Source: Edaphobacter acidisoli (GTDB taxonomy: Bacteria > Acidobacteriota > Terriglobia > Terriglobales > Acidobacteriaceae). Taken from it: DNA of 64,000 nucleotides. Position 1 is the first letter of the stretch. The number at the start of each line of letters is the position of its first letter. This document shows positions 43,849 to 56,048 of this stretch, piece after piece. Location: NCBI RefSeq assembly GCF_014642855.1, contig NZ_BMJB01000001.1, positions 868,001-932,000 of the forward strand, given 5' to 3'. The notes below the pieces were generated by a model. The model did not search any database and had not been told where the DNA came from. It worked only from the letters and a program-made list of their open reading frames with translations. The translations under genes were made by a program, and so were the position numbers.

Positions 43849-46800
43849 GAACGCTGCTGCGTCGCTCCAGCCGCACGCTGCTTTCGCACGTTGAACCCTC
43901 GCGCTCCCGCGGAAAATCCCGCCTCCAGTAAATACCGGGCAATCCAGTGCTCCGCTACTGGCCCCCCATTGATGGTGGCGATCAGCATCCCGGCCCGCAG
44001 GTCTTCTTCACCTTGCGCCTGCACCTGCTCAACCAGAAACTTCGCAAGACGTTCGGCAACATGTGACCGCTGCGGCTCGTCCTCCGGCAGAAACATCTGC
44101 ACATTCGGATTATCGCGACGCATGTATACCACAAGATCGCCATCGCACAGGATGACGCGCGCACCCACGCTTCTTGTGAGCGCCATCCCCTCTTCGGGCC
44201 AGCGCAGCAAAGCGCCGTATGGGTTCGCCGGATCAGCCGCCGCAAGTTGCACTATCTCCACCCGCGCCGGATCACTCTGCGCGCGCAGAGAGCGCAGCAG
44301 ATCGACCGCAGCGGGCACAGCGAACTGCGTGGCCCCCAGCTCCGCCACAAAATATCCGCGGCGCAACTTCCCGCTCTCCTCCATCGCCTTCATCACATCG
44401 TAGACAGCAGAGAAACCGCCGGGCAGGTTCTCCGCATGCGCCGTCTCGCGGAACACAACGCCATAGCGCGCAAGCAACTGCTGCGCCATCGCATGGCTCC
44501 ACTCGGTCATGCGTTCGGGTGTAGGACGCTCATCAGCAAACGCAGCCCGCTGCAGCGCCCACCGCCCTTGAGCGGCAGGCGGAGTCGTCCGGCGCGAATG
44601 AAATCCCGTCTGCTGATGCACGCGCCGAGCAGGCTTGCTCGACGCAGGCCGCTCACAATAGGCGCGCAGCGCAGCCATGCCATCGTTTGTGACCAGGCCC
44701 TTCCACACCAGGCTCCAAAGCGCAGCTACCGTCTCTCCGGGATAACCTCCGCCGATGCCTTCATGCAGTTCCGCGAAGAACGACGCGCCATGCTCACGCA
44801 GATAATCAACGATCTGCTGCTCGCGTTCGCTGGCTGCGCCTTCTCTCTTTACTGGCGCCCACAGCGCCGGCAACTTCTCGGCAAGATAAAGAGCAATCCG
44901 CCCATCATGTTCGCCTAGCGATTCGATCCCGCACCACACCACCTCACCTGCGGCGATCAGTATGTCGAGATCGGCAGGTTTGTAATTCGAGATGCGCGCA
45001 GGAAGAATCTCCGTCTCAAGTATCGAAGCGGGCAACGCCGCGCCTTGAAGAGTCTCGATCGTATCGAGCAACGCGTCCAGTCCACGACGAGGCTGCACAA
45101 CGCCCTGCCAGCGTGTAATCAACCGCGCCAGCGTTCGCTCTTCAACCGGCTCAATCTCCTTGCGCAACCGCGCCAGTGACTTGCGCCGTATCGTTCGCAA
45201 AACCTCGACGTCACACCACTCACGATGCGAACCTTCCGGTCTGAATCCACCTTCTGCGACGCGCCCCGACTGGACAAGACGCTCCAGCACCGGTTCAACG
45301 CGCTCGACAGAGACACCAAAACGCCGAGCCGCTTCGTGTGCTGTGAAAGGTCCATGCGTCCGCGCAAATCGCCGCATCAGGTCCAGCATCGCGTCCGTCA
45401 CAGGGGCCAGCAATACAGCAGGAAGCCCTTTCGGAAGCTCCAGTCCAAGCGCATCTCGATATCGCGCCGCGTCTTCGACTGCAATCAGCCGCTTCTCATC
45501 AGCAACCTCGATCTCTATTGCGCGCCGGATACGCAACAGCCAGGCAGCACTGTTTGCAATCTCCTCGGTCGCGCATCGTGTGCGAAGCTCTTCCCGCGAA
45601 AGGTCTCCCAGCCGAAGCAGCATATCGTGCACAGCATCCATGTCGCGCGCACGATATCCCTCAGCGAGACACTGCAACTGCTTCTCCGTTTCATCCATCG
45701 CGTTCGGGTCGAGCAGTTCGCGCAGATCGGCTTCGCCCATCAACTCACGCAACTGGTTCTGATCGATCGTCAACGCCTGCGCGCGCCGCTCAGCCAGCGG
45801 AGCATCACCGTCATAGATGTAGTTGGCAACATAGCTGAACAGCACAGCAGAGGCGAACGGGCTTGGCCTCGTCGTATCCACCGTGTGAACAAGCAACTCG
45901 CTGCTTTCAATACCGCGCAAAATCTCCGCAAGCGCAGGCATATCGAATACGTCGCGCAGGCACTCACGATAAGCCTCCAGCAAAATCGGAAATGATGAGT
46001 ACCTGCTCGCCACGCTCAACAGGTCATACGCCCGTTTACGCTGCTGCCATAGCGGCGTTCTTCCATCCGCGCGCCGCCTGGGCAACAACAAAGCCCGTGC
46101 CGCGCTCTCTCGAAACTTTGCCGCAAACAAAGCCGTCGCGCCCAGCTGATGAATCACGAGACTGGCCGCTTCAGCAGGCTCTAAAAGCAATGGGGCGACG
46201 GAAGGCGGCTCATCCGTCTCAGGAAAACGAAGCACGAAGCCATCTTCGCTCCACATCGTCTCTACATCGGGACCACCACTAGCGCTGACCTTTGCCGCTG
46301 CTGCAACAGCCCAGGGTGCGTGAACTCTGCTGCCAAACGGCGTGAGCACACAGACCCGCCAGAAGCCCAGTTCGTCACGCACACGCTCGACCACAATGCT
46401 ACGGTCATCCGGAACGATCGTCGTAGCAAGCTGCTGGTCGGTCAGATAGCGCAGCACATTCTCCGCCGCATCCGGTGCAAGATCGTGTTCCGTAGTCAAC
46501 CGCGCCATGCCAACGCTGTGCGGAGCCTCGCGCAACTCACGCACGAGCGCGCCAATCCTCCTCCCAAACTCCAGCGGCCGTCCCGCGCGGTCTCCATGCC
46601 AGAAGGGCATCTTCCCCGCTTCGCCAGGAGCAGGTGAAACCAGCACGCGGTCCTGCGTAATCTCTTCAATGCGCCACGACGAAGCACCAAGCGTGAACAC
46701 CTCGCCCGGCTTGCTCTCGAAGACCATCTCTTCATCCAGCTCACCCACGCGCACCGGCTTCGCGTGCTCTCCAGCCAGAAATACGCCGTACAATCCGCGA

Positions 46801-48566
46801 TCTGGAATCGTGCCTGCATTCAAAATCGCAACGCGCTTCACTCCACTGCGCGGCGTCAGCCAGTTGTTAATCCGGTCCCACGTAATACGCGGCCGCAACT
46901 CCGCAAATTCATCCGACGGATAGCGCCCCGAAAGCATATCGAGCACGCCGTCAAACGCAGTGCTGCTCAAAGAAGAAAATGGAGCACAGCGTCGCACCAG
47001 CGCAAACAACTCTTCATAGCCAATGCCAGGACCGTCATCCTCGCCATATCGCCTCGCACTTGCACTGACGATCGGAGGATGGGCCACAATTGCCACAATC
47101 TGCTGTGCCAGAACGTCCAATGGATTGCGAAGAAAGCGGGTAGACTCAACGTGTCCTTCATGCATGGCGCGCGTTACAGCGGCACACGCAACCAGATCGC
47201 CGCGATACTTCGGGAAAATAACGCCACTCGAAGGCACACCCACACGATGCCCCGCTCTTCCAATCCGCTGCATTCCAGCAGCAACCGAAGGCGGCGCTTC
47301 AATCTGCACCACAAGATCGATCGCGCCCATATCGATTCCAAGCTCAAGCGAAGATGTAGCAACCAGAGCCCGAATCTCGCCGGCCTTCAGCAGCGTTTCA
47401 ATCTCCGCCCGCTGCGACGCCGCAAGCGAGCCGTGGTGCGCGCGTGCCAGCGGCTCTCCTGCAAGCTCATTCAGCGCGCCAGCAAGCCGCTCCGCAGTGC
47501 GACGTGCATTGACGAAGATCAGCGTCGAGCGCCGCTCACGCAGAAGCTCCAGCACGCGCGGATAGATCGACTGCCAGATCGAAGTCTGCTTTTTCTCCTG
47601 ATCGTCGCGAGAGGGGCCGTCTGTCCTTGCGCCAAGCCGCGCCATGTCTTCAACAGAGACCTCGACTCGCAGCTCAAGGGCTTTGCGCGCCCCTGCATTC
47701 ACCACCGTGACGGACCGATACTGCAGCGCCCGATCCGCTGTTGAACCATCGAACACGGCCTTCTCGATCAGCTGCTCTGCACGATCTTCATTGCTTGTTG
47801 GAGCTACCTCAGCGACAATCTCGCCCATCGGTTCCGACGACTCAGCCCCACCTAAAAAACGAGCTACCTCTTCAAGTGGTCTCTGTGTGGCAGACAGTCC
47901 AATCCTCTGCAAACGCCGCCCTGTCAAAGACTCCAGCCGTTCCACAGACAGCATCAGATGCGCGCCACGTTTGCTTGGCACCAGCGCATGGATCTCATCA
48001 ATGATCACGGTCTCAACTGATCGCAGCGACTCCGCCGCATCCGAGGTGAGCAGCAGATACAAACTCTCCGGAGTTGTAATCAGAATGTCAGCCGGATGCC
48101 GTTTGAATCGCGCACGCTCTCGCTGCGACGTATCGCCAGTGCGCACGCTGATCTCAGGCATCTGCACCTCGATGCCCTCTTGCTTCGCCATCTCCGCGAT
48201 GCCATGCAGAGGCATCTGCAGATTTCGTTCAACATCTACCGCAAGCGCCTTAAGTGGCGAGACATAAATGACACGGCAACCAGAAGCAGTTGTGTTTTCC
48301 GGCCGCATCATCAGCCTGTCGATGCACCAGAGAAAGGCCGTCAGCGTCTTGCCCGTGCCCGTAGGCGCAAGAATCAGGGTGGACTCACCGCGCGCAATCG
48401 CAGGCCACCCTTCGACCTGCGGGGCCGTCGGTTTGCCGAGCGCCTTGCGAAACCATCGCGCGGTAATGGGATGAAACAAGGCGAGCGTATCCGTCTCTGC
48501 AACGCCACTCGAACCAGCCTTCGCTGTTTCCCTCGAAGCGTTCGATTTGGAAGTAACTCGCGGCAT
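43842..48566 (-). CDS. lhr: Large ATP-dependent helicase Lhr
   Basis: 1574 residues, close to E. coli Lhr (1538). The Lhr-Core has Walker A APTGTGKT, DEIHALVPSKRG (motif II) and GLSATQRPLEEVARFLGG (motif III), followed by the winged helix and the long Lhr-specific C-terminal region with TTPPAAQGRWALQ. Lhr is a 3'-5' helicase for DNA or RNA:DNA hybrids linked to DNA repair. Its 3' end overlaps the end of the PBP gene by seven bases (convergent). ATG 48566 follows no clear ribosome-binding site. The gene is not obviously in an operon with cheR, which lies 47 bp downstream of the window-order neighbour. Confidence 0.95.
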   Translation of the reverse strand: MPRVTSKSNASRETAKAGSSGVAETDTLALFHPITARWFRKALGKPTAPQVEGWPAIARGESTLILAPTGTGKTLTAFLWCIDRLMMRPENTTASGCRVIYVSPLKALAVDVERNLQMPLHGIAEMAKQEGIEVQMPEISVRTGDTSQRERARFKRHPADILITTPESLYLLLTSDAAESLRSVETVIIDEIHALVPSKRGAHLMLSVERLESLTGRRLQRIGLSATQRPLEEVARFLGGAESSEPMGEIVAEVAPTSNEDRAEQLIEKAVFDGSTADRALQYRSVTVVNAGARKALELRVEVSVEDMARLGARTDGPSRDDQEKKQTSIWQSIYPRVLELLRERRSTLIFVNARRTAERLAGALNELAGEPLARAHHGSLAASQRAEIETLLKAGEIRALVATSSLELGIDMGAIDLVVQIEAPPSVAAGMQRIGRAGHRVGVPSSGVIFPKYRGDLVACAAVTRAMHEGHVESTRFLRNPLDVLAQQIVAIVAHPPIVSASARRYGEDDGPGIGYEELFALVRRCAPFSSLSSTAFDGVLDMLSGRYPSDEFAELRPRITWDRINNWLTPRSGVKRVAILNAGTIPDRGLYGVFLAGEHAKPVRVGELDEEMVFESKPGEVFTLGASSWRIEEITQDRVLVSPAPGEAGKMPFWHGDRAGRPLEFGRRIGALVRELREAPHSVGMARLTTEHDLAPDAAENVLRYLTDQQLATTIVPDDRSIVVERVRDELGFWRVCVLTPFGSRVHAPWAVAAAAKVSASGGPDVETMWSEDGFVLRFPETDEPPSVAPLLLEPAEAASLVIHQLGATALFAAKFRESAARALLLPRRRADGRTPLWQQRKRAYDLLSVASRYSSFPILLEAYRECLRDVFDMPALAEILRGIESSELLVHTVDTTRPSPFASAVLFSYVANYIYDGDAPLAERRAQALTIDQNQLRELMGEADLRELLDPNAMDETEKQLQCLAEGYRARDMDAVHDMLLRLGDLSREELRTRCATEEIANSAAWLLRIRRAIEIEVADEKRLIAVEDAARYRDALGLELPKGLPAVLLAPVTDAMLDLMRRFARTHGPFTAHEAARRFGVSVERVEPVLERLVQSGRVAEGGFRPEGSHREWCDVEVLRTIRRKSLARLRKEIEPVEERTLARLITRWQGVVQPRRGLDALLDTIETLQGAALPASILETEILPARISNYKPADLDILIAAGEVVWCGIESLGEHDGRIALYLAEKLPALWAPVKREGAASEREQQIVDYLREHGASFFAELHEGIGGGYPGETVAALWSLVWKGLVTNDGMAALRAYCERPASSKPARRVHQQTGFHSRRTTPPAAQGRWALQRAAFADERPTPERMTEWSHAMAQQLLARYGVVFRETAHAENLPGGFSAVYDVMKAMEESGKLRRGYFVAELGATQFAVPAAVDLLRSLRAQSDPARVEIVQLAAADPANPYGALLRWPEEGMALTRSVGARVILCDGDLVVYMRRDNPNVQMFLPEDEPQRSHVAERLAKFLVEQVQAQGEEDLRAGMLIATINGGPVAEHWIARYLLEAGFSAGARGFNVRKQRAAGATQQRSY

Positions 48567-48612
48567 AGCTTCTACGCTTTTAGAAGCATAACCGCCAGCG
48601 GTCGCTTGATTC

Positions 48613-49440
48613 TCAAACAGCCATCACAGGCCGGTAACAATAGCTGTTTTTGAGGAACTCCACCTCGAACAGGCTCGTAGAATCCTCAGCCTGCTCCGCA
48701 TTGCCCAGCACCAGGCAGCCATCGGATGCCATCTTGCGATGCACCTCACGAAAGAGGATGCTTCTGTCCTGCTGGGTGAAATAAAGCAGCACATTGCGCA
48801 GCAGTACCAGATCGAACTGCGGCATCTTCGGCAGCGGAGCACAGAGATTGGCTCGCTGAAACTCGCACATCTGCCGGATTCGCTCATTCACGATCCATTC
48901 CTCGCCATCGCGAGCCATGTACTTCATCAAAAGGCGCGCAGGCAAGCCGCGATTGACTTCCAATCTTCTGTATCTTCCGCGCTGCGCATATTCAACCACG
49001 TGACGCGAGATGTCTGTTCCAATAATCTTCACGTCCCAGCCACACACGATAGGAAAATGCTCCGCAAGCATCATGCCGAGGCTGTACGCCTCCTGCCCGG
49101 TAGAGCTGGCAGCGCTCCAGATGCGAAGCCTCCGCTGCCCTTCCCGTCGTTCGATCAGGCGAGGAAGAATGACATCGCGCAACATCTCGAACGGCTTCAA
49201 ATCGCGAAAGAAGCTCGTTTCGTTGATCGTCATTGCCTCTGCAACTGCGCGATGAAGATGCGCCTGGCGATCCATCTTGAGCCTGTCGACAAAATCTTTA
49301 AGATTGCGCGCCCCCGCCATGCGAACAATCGGAGTCAACCGTGTGTCGAACAATGCGTTCCGTGAAGGGTCAATCGTGTTGGCCGACTGCGCGCGCACAA
49401 GCTCGCGCAGATAGGCATAGTCCATCTCAGTACAAGCCAT
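48613..49440 (-). CDS. cheR: CheR chemoreceptor methyltransferase
   Basis: 275 residues. The N-terminal helical domain and the SAM-binding Rossmann fold are present with LRIWSAASSTGQEAYSLGMML (motif I) and the LVLGNAEQAED C-terminal part, and a helical binding region for receptor tails. CheR methylates glutamates on chemoreceptors. It is the last gene of a five-gene minus-strand cluster, with its start overlapping the cheB end. No receptor (MCP) is in the window for it to modify. Start ATG 49440; ATG 49425 is the alternative. Confidence 0.93.
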   Translation of the reverse strand: MACTEMDYAYLRELVRAQSANTIDPSRNALFDTRLTPIVRMAGARNLKDFVDRLKMDRQAHLHRAVAEAMTINETSFFRDLKPFEMLRDVILPRLIERREGQRRLRIWSAASSTGQEAYSLGMMLAEHFPIVCGWDVKIIGTDISRHVVEYAQRGRYRRLEVNRGLPARLLMKYMARDGEEWIVNERIRQMCEFQRANLCAPLPKMPQFDLVLLRNVLLYFTQQDRSILFREVHRKMASDGCLVLGNAEQAEDSTSLFEVEFLKNSYCYRPVMAV

Positions 49441-50617
49441 GCACTACCTCCCGCCGCGCCGTCATCGCAGCCGCATGCTGCGCGGCAGCGGGTCTTGCCG
49501 CCCGCCCCGCATTGACCCTCTGTTGCAACGCATCCGCTATCGCCGCGACCGGCAAAGTGGCCGCGGCAATTCCCGCCTCTGCCACTCTTCCTGGCATTCC
49601 CCATACAGCCGATGTCGCCTCATCCTGCGTCAGCACGGTGCCGCCGCGTTCATACACCGCCCGCGCGCCGTCCAGTCCATCCGATCCCATCCCAGTCATG
49701 ACCAATGCAAGCGCACCTGCGCCATACATCCTGGCTGCAGAGAAAAACAAATAGTCCACCGCAGGCATGCAATGGTTCAGCGGAGCTTGACGATGCAACC
49801 GCACCCGCGCGCCGACCGGCTCCCCACTCAGCATCGCCTTCTGCGGAGCAATCTCCATGTGAGCGTCTCCGGGGGCGATCCAAATAACGCCAGGACGCAC
49901 CACTGCTCCTTCGTAGCCTTCCTGCACACGCAACGCGCAAGACCGATTCAGCCGTTCCGCCAGCGCACCTGTGAACAACTTCGGCATGTGCTGAACGATG
50001 AGAATCGGAGCAGGAAAATTAGCAGGCAGCTTCGGCAACATCTGCTCAAGCGCTGTTGGGCCGCCAGTCGAAAGCCCGATCACGACAAGTTCAACCGGAC
50101 CATTGCTCTGCGTTGGTGTTGCTCGCCCATGCGCGGTTGTGACGGCACGTGCAGACGTGACACAGCCCGCCGGCTTCGCCAATGCAGCGATCTTCGGAAG
50201 CAATTGCTGTGCAAGCGAAGCTAAGGCGGCGTTGACGTCGCGTTGCCCCCCAGGCTTCATCACATAGTCCGCTGCTCCTCGCGCAAGGGCCTCCAGAGTA
50301 GATCGTGCGCCATGCTCGGTGTGTGCGCTGCACATAATCACCGGCAAACTGGGCTGTTGCAGCCGCAACCGATCCAGCACCTCCAGCCCATTCAGCCGAG
50401 GCATCTCGAGATCGAGCACAAGAACATCTGGCGCCAGGCGCTTCACCTCTTCCAGACATTCAATGCCATCCCGTGCCACGCCACACAACTCCATGCGCGG
50501 CAATTCGGCCGATCCGTCAGCATCGTGCGCTTGAAATAGCTTGTGCATGATGCCCCGCATGACAGCGGAGTCATCCGCCGCAAACACGCGCAGCGGTCTT
50601 CCAGTCATAGTTCTCAT
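49427..50617 (-). CDS. cheB: CheB chemotaxis methylesterase/response regulator
   Basis: 396 residues. A receiver domain (phosphoacceptor Asp69 in LVLDLEMP) is joined by a linker to the methylesterase domain with the Ser-His-Asp triad in GLSTGGP, VQHMP and MGSDGLDGA. It demethylates or deamidates receptor glutamines when phosphorylated by CheA. The ATG at 50617 is preferred because AAAGGA lies at the right distance; an ATG nine bases upstream has no room for a ribosome-binding site. It lies 27 bp after cheY in the same operon. Confidence 0.93.
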   Translation of the reverse strand: MRTMTGRPLRVFAADDSAVMRGIMHKLFQAHDADGSAELPRMELCGVARDGIECLEEVKRLAPDVLVLDLEMPRLNGLEVLDRLRLQQPSLPVIMCSAHTEHGARSTLEALARGAADYVMKPGGQRDVNAALASLAQQLLPKIAALAKPAGCVTSARAVTTAHGRATPTQSNGPVELVVIGLSTGGPTALEQMLPKLPANFPAPILIVQHMPKLFTGALAERLNRSCALRVQEGYEGAVVRPGVIWIAPGDAHMEIAPQKAMLSGEPVGARVRLHRQAPLNHCMPAVDYLFFSAARMYGAGALALVMTGMGSDGLDGARAVYERGGTVLTQDEATSAVWGMPGRVAEAGIAAATLPVAAIADALQQRVNAGRAARPAAAQHAAAMTARREVVHGLY

Positions 50618-50644
50618 GCCCGGCATCCTTTATCGATCTGTGTT

Positions 50645-51016
50645 CTAAGCGGCCTCAAAGCCAAGCAAAAGCATCTTCTCGCGCAGACTTTCGGGTGTGA
50701 AGGGCTTCATCAGAAACTCATCTGCGCCATTGTTCAACGCAGTTGAGATGAAGCTGTTGTCCGCCTCAGTCGTCACCATCATCACCTTCATCTGCGGTCC
50801 AAGCTGCGCTTCACGCAGCGCCTTCACACATTCCAGGCCATTCATCACCGGCATATTCACATCCAGCAGCATCAGGTCGAATGCCTGCTGCGCCGCAAGC
50901 ACATGCAGGGCCTGGCTGCCATCGACGGCCTCCTCGCACGAGATTCCCATCTTGGCCAACAGGTGTCTCAGATACTCACGCACGAAGCTCGAGTCATCCA
51001 CAATCAGCGCTCTCAT
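50645..51016 (-). CDS. cheY: CheY-like response regulator
   Basis: 123 residues, a single receiver domain. Asp7-Asp8 and the phosphoacceptor Asp52 (LLDVNMP), Thr82/Thr83 and Lys104 (FLMKPFTP) are all intact. The gene starts at the ATG that overlaps the cheW stop (ATGA-type). As no motor or flagellar gene is nearby and no output domain is fused, its target (a motility apparatus or other cell function) cannot be told here. Confidence 0.93.
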   Translation of the reverse strand: MRALIVDDSSFVREYLRHLLAKMGISCEEAVDGSQALHVLAAQQAFDLMLLDVNMPVMNGLECVKALREAQLGPQMKVMMVTTEADNSFISTALNNGADEFLMKPFTPESLREKMLLLGFEAA

Positions 51017-51528
51017 GCATCCCTCCCATTCGCTTGCTTGAAATATCCCGTCTCGGTCAGCCGCGACGGCCGCAGCTTCTGCGGGTCGAGCTGCACCAGA
51101 AGCCCCGTCTGCATCTTGTACGCACCATCAAACAGCCACTTGCACTTGGCATCGAGCGTCGTCGGATTCTCTTCCAGCATCTTGCGATTCACCGTCACGA
51201 CTCCGCCAACTTCATCCACAACAAGCCCGAACCGTTCGCCACCATCATCGTCATCGAGCACCAGTACGCAGCCTGTCTCCGAATACTCTTCCAGCCCGAG
51301 CAGTGCACGAAAATTGACCGTCGTAAGCACTTCACCGCGATACGGGACAACTCCCGCAATCATCGCCGGAGCAAGCGGAACACGTTGCAGCTCGCGTTTT
51401 CCCAGGACCTCCCTGATCTTGCGTGTGTCAATTCCAAAGCTCTCGCTGCCTGCAAACATCGAGCACAGCGACACCGCGTCCGTCTCTTCCAACACCTGGT
51501 CCACCTCTTCCCTGCCAACAATCTTCAA
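51013..51528 (-). CDS. cheW: CheW-like coupling protein
   Basis: 171 residues. A single CheW domain: SLCSMFAGSESFGIDTRKIREVLG, then IAGVVPYRGEVLTTVNFRALLG, the latter with conserved Gly-Glu and Asn. It bridges chemoreceptors to CheA. Its ATG lies inside the stop region of cheA (four-base overlap) and its stop overlaps cheY, so the order A-W-Y is translationally coupled. A C-terminal extension of about 20 residues ends in NGRDA. Confidence 0.93.
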   Translation of the reverse strand: MKIVGREEVDQVLEETDAVSLCSMFAGSESFGIDTRKIREVLGKRELQRVPLAPAMIAGVVPYRGEVLTTVNFRALLGLEEYSETGCVLVLDDDDGGERFGLVVDEVGGVVTVNRKMLEENPTTLDAKCKWLFDGAYKMQTGLLVQLDPQKLRPSRLTETGYFKQANGRDA

Positions 51529-53696
51529 GCGACCTCCTTCCAGTCCGCCGTTGCACCTTCAAAATCACGATGGACCATCGTCAGCTTCTCCTTCACAATC
51601 GCGAGTTCCATCCCCCCCATGGACTCGTCTTTGTCGAGCACATTTCCTGTCGAAACATCGAGTACTCGGCGCACTACCATGCCTGTGCGCGACCGGCCGC
51701 TCGGGCCCGCGTGATTGCAGATCAGAATCGTGGCCAGAACCTCCTCGGCAGACTGCTCTGTCTCCAGCTCGGCCAGCACATTGCCATCGTCAGTCAGCGG
51801 CAGCAACTCGCCGCGATACTGCAACAGCGCCCGTCCGCCCGCATACTCCACCTGCGTCAGCGGAACACTTTCAATTCGCTCCACAGCGTTGAGCGGCACA
51901 GCAGTGCGCTCCCGCGCACGGTCTTCAAAGATGAGGAACTGCATACCCTCTTCACTCTTCACTTGAACTTCATCTGTCTCCGTCTCATCGGAGCCTCGTT
52001 CAACAGGCTTCACGCCGGCGCGTGCCGCGGTCGCAGCAATGTCGAGAATCAGCGCCAGCGTGCCGTTACCAAGCACAGTTGCCCCTGAGAACAGCCCTAT
52101 CTCACGCAGCACGGCAGAGAGCGGCTTCACCACAATCTCCTCCGGTGCAAGTAGGTCATCGACAACAAGCCCGTAGCGGCAACCCTCTGCCTCAAGCACT
52201 GCAAGATATATCCCGTGCGACTCCGACGCCTCTTCCATCTCAATTCCAAGCAGTCTGTTCAAACGAATAATCGGCAGCAGCCGCTCGCGCAGCCTGTAAA
52301 CTTCGGCAGCGCCAACCGTCTCGACGGCTTTTTCAGCCTCGCGGCGCGGCACATACACCAGCTCAACCAACGCACTCTGCGGCAGCGCAAAGCTATGCCC
52401 TCCGCTCTGCACAACCAGCGCAGGAACAATCGCGAGCGTTAGCGGAACACGCAGACGCAGCGTTGTCCCAACGCCAACCTTCGACTCCAGTTCAACGCTT
52501 CCGCCAACTTTTTCGACGTTCGCGCGAACTACATCCATGCCAACGCCACGGCCCGAAACCGTCGTCACTGCAGCCGCCGTCGAAAATCCCGGCAGAAAGA
52601 TCAACTGCAGCGCCTCGCGCTCCGACATCGACGACGCCTGGTCCTGCGCCACCAGCCCGCGCTCGACGGCCTTCTTCAACACCTTCTCAATGCTGATTCC
52701 AGCGCCGTCATCTGCGACCTCAATCACCACCGAGCCGCTCTGATGAAACGCCCGCAACTTCAGGCATCCCTCAGCAGATTTGCCCGCAAGCACCCGGTCT
52801 GCTGGCGCTTCAATACCATGATCGACAGCGTTCCTCACCGCATGCGTCAGCGGATCTTTGATCGCCTCCAGCAGGCTCTTATCAAGTCCGGTCTCCTGCC
52901 CCGAGAACTCAATCCTCACATCACGTCCGCACGTCCGGGCCAGGTCACGTACCATGCGCGGAAACTTGCCGAACAGGTTGCCAACCGGCTGCATCCGCGC
53001 CTGCATCACCGTCTCGCGCAGGTCCGCAGTCACGCTGTCGAGTCGCCTCGTCAGTTCAGGAAAGTTTGCCGACTCCATGCCGCTCTGCAACATCTGGTTG
53101 CGCGTCAGCACAAGCTCACCCACCAGATTCATCATGCGATTCAGCACATCCACATCAATGCGCAGAGTCTTGTCATTATTCGCCGCTGCCTGCGAGGCTA
53201 CTGGCGCAGCCTGCGAAGAAACCGGCGCAGCCGCAGGAGCAACCAGCGACATACCGTGCATCGCAGCTTCATCGGGCGCCGAAGCTGTCCCATTCAACTC
53301 GGCAAGCTCGGCAATCAACTCGCTGTCCTCGTCACCTGCACGAGTACCTTCGCTGCCCGTCGCTTCAATCAGAGACAGAATGGCGCGCAGACCATCCAGC
53401 AACCGCAGCAGGCCGCTGATAAGATCGCTCGTCACAGCCAGCTTGCCTTCGCGCAGCGAGCCCAGCAGATGCTCGCCCGCATGTGCCAGCTTCTCCAGCC
53501 GCTCAAAGCCGAGAAATCCCGTCGTGCCTTTAATCGTATGCACCGCACGAAAGATCTCTCCTACCAGCGCAGCAGTGTCTTCAGGCCGCGTCTCAAGCTC
53601 AGTCAGGCACCGTTCCATCCGGTCCAGCCCTTCCTGGCTCTCTGCAAGAAACTCTTTGGTCAAGTCGTCCACACCTCTCTTATCGGGCGCGGCCAA
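51525..53696 (-). CDS. cheA: CheA histidine kinase with two CheW-like C-terminal domains
   Basis: 723 residues. The N-terminal Hpt domain carries His53 in AVHTIKGTTGFLG; there is no obvious P2 (CheY-binding) domain, only a short Ala/Pro linker at about 135-175. P3 dimerisation (about 180-245) and P4 kinase follow with HAVRNAVDHGIE (N box), ADDGAGI (G1), GRGVGMDVV (G2) and GVGTTLRLRVPL. P5 spans about 423-560, and a second CheW-like domain follows at about 584-710 (MQFLIFEDRARERTAVPL). The extra coupling domain is unusual. First gene of the cluster; it is divergent from cdd, 60 bp away. Confidence 0.93.
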   Translation of the reverse strand: MAAPDKRGVDDLTKEFLAESQEGLDRMERCLTELETRPEDTAALVGEIFRAVHTIKGTTGFLGFERLEKLAHAGEHLLGSLREGKLAVTSDLISGLLRLLDGLRAILSLIEATGSEGTRAGDEDSELIAELAELNGTASAPDEAAMHGMSLVAPAAAPVSSQAAPVASQAAANNDKTLRIDVDVLNRMMNLVGELVLTRNQMLQSGMESANFPELTRRLDSVTADLRETVMQARMQPVGNLFGKFPRMVRDLARTCGRDVRIEFSGQETGLDKSLLEAIKDPLTHAVRNAVDHGIEAPADRVLAGKSAEGCLKLRAFHQSGSVVIEVADDGAGISIEKVLKKAVERGLVAQDQASSMSEREALQLIFLPGFSTAAAVTTVSGRGVGMDVVRANVEKVGGSVELESKVGVGTTLRLRVPLTLAIVPALVVQSGGHSFALPQSALVELVYVPRREAEKAVETVGAAEVYRLRERLLPIIRLNRLLGIEMEEASESHGIYLAVLEAEGCRYGLVVDDLLAPEEIVVKPLSAVLREIGLFSGATVLGNGTLALILDIAATAARAGVKPVERGSDETETDEVQVKSEEGMQFLIFEDRARERTAVPLNAVERIESVPLTQVEYAGGRALLQYRGELLPLTDDGNVLAELETEQSAEEVLATILICNHAGPSGRSRTGMVVRRVLDVSTGNVLDKDESMGGMELAIVKEKLTMVHRDFEGATADWKEVA

Positions 53697-53756
53697 CCAA
53701 CCATTAGCGATAACGCACTTGCCATCATCACCCTGGCTTGGATAGCCTCACACATC

Positions 53757-54172
53757 ATGCCGTCTTCCACGCTCACTCAGCAGCAGGCAGAGTCGCTCCA
53801 GCAGCGCGCCATCGAAGCCGCGCGCAATGCCTACGCTCCTTACAGTCGCTTCCATGTCGGCGCCGCTGTCCTGCTTTCGGACAGTACGATCGTCACCGGC
53901 TGCAACGTCGAAAACGCCTCCTACCGCCTCACCACCTGCGCCGAACAGAACGCGATCACCTCCGCCGTCGCACAGCATGGACCAAGCATCAGCATCGTTG
54001 CAATCGCAGTCGCCAATCTGAACAGCGCTGCAAGCCAACCCTGCGGAGCCTGCCGCCAAACCATCCTCGAATTCAGCGCCCCCGAGACCATCATCTATTT
54101 CCCAAACGTAGACGGCTCATTCGCGCAAGCAACCATAGCCGAACTTCTGCCTGCCGCATTTTCACTAAACAA

Positions 54173-54176
<4 letters not shown>
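53757..54176 (+). CDS. cdd: Cytidine deaminase
   Basis: 139 residues. Deaminates cytidine and deoxycytidine to uridines in pyrimidine salvage. The zinc motifs are TTCAEQNAI (catalytic Glu) and PCGACRQTILEF, and substrate-binding NVENAS is upstream. Its length fits the small homotetrameric type. The frame extends far upstream antisense to cheA, but the real start is the ATG at 53757 (MPSSTLTQQ). Its TGA overlaps the ATG of deoA (ATGA), so the two are coupled. Confidence 0.94.

Positions 54177-56048
<1,872 letters not shown>

Noticed and set aside
52743..53756. Plus-strand frame upstream of cdd, antisense to cheA
   Set aside because: Shadow of cheA; cdd itself has a canonical start at 53757.
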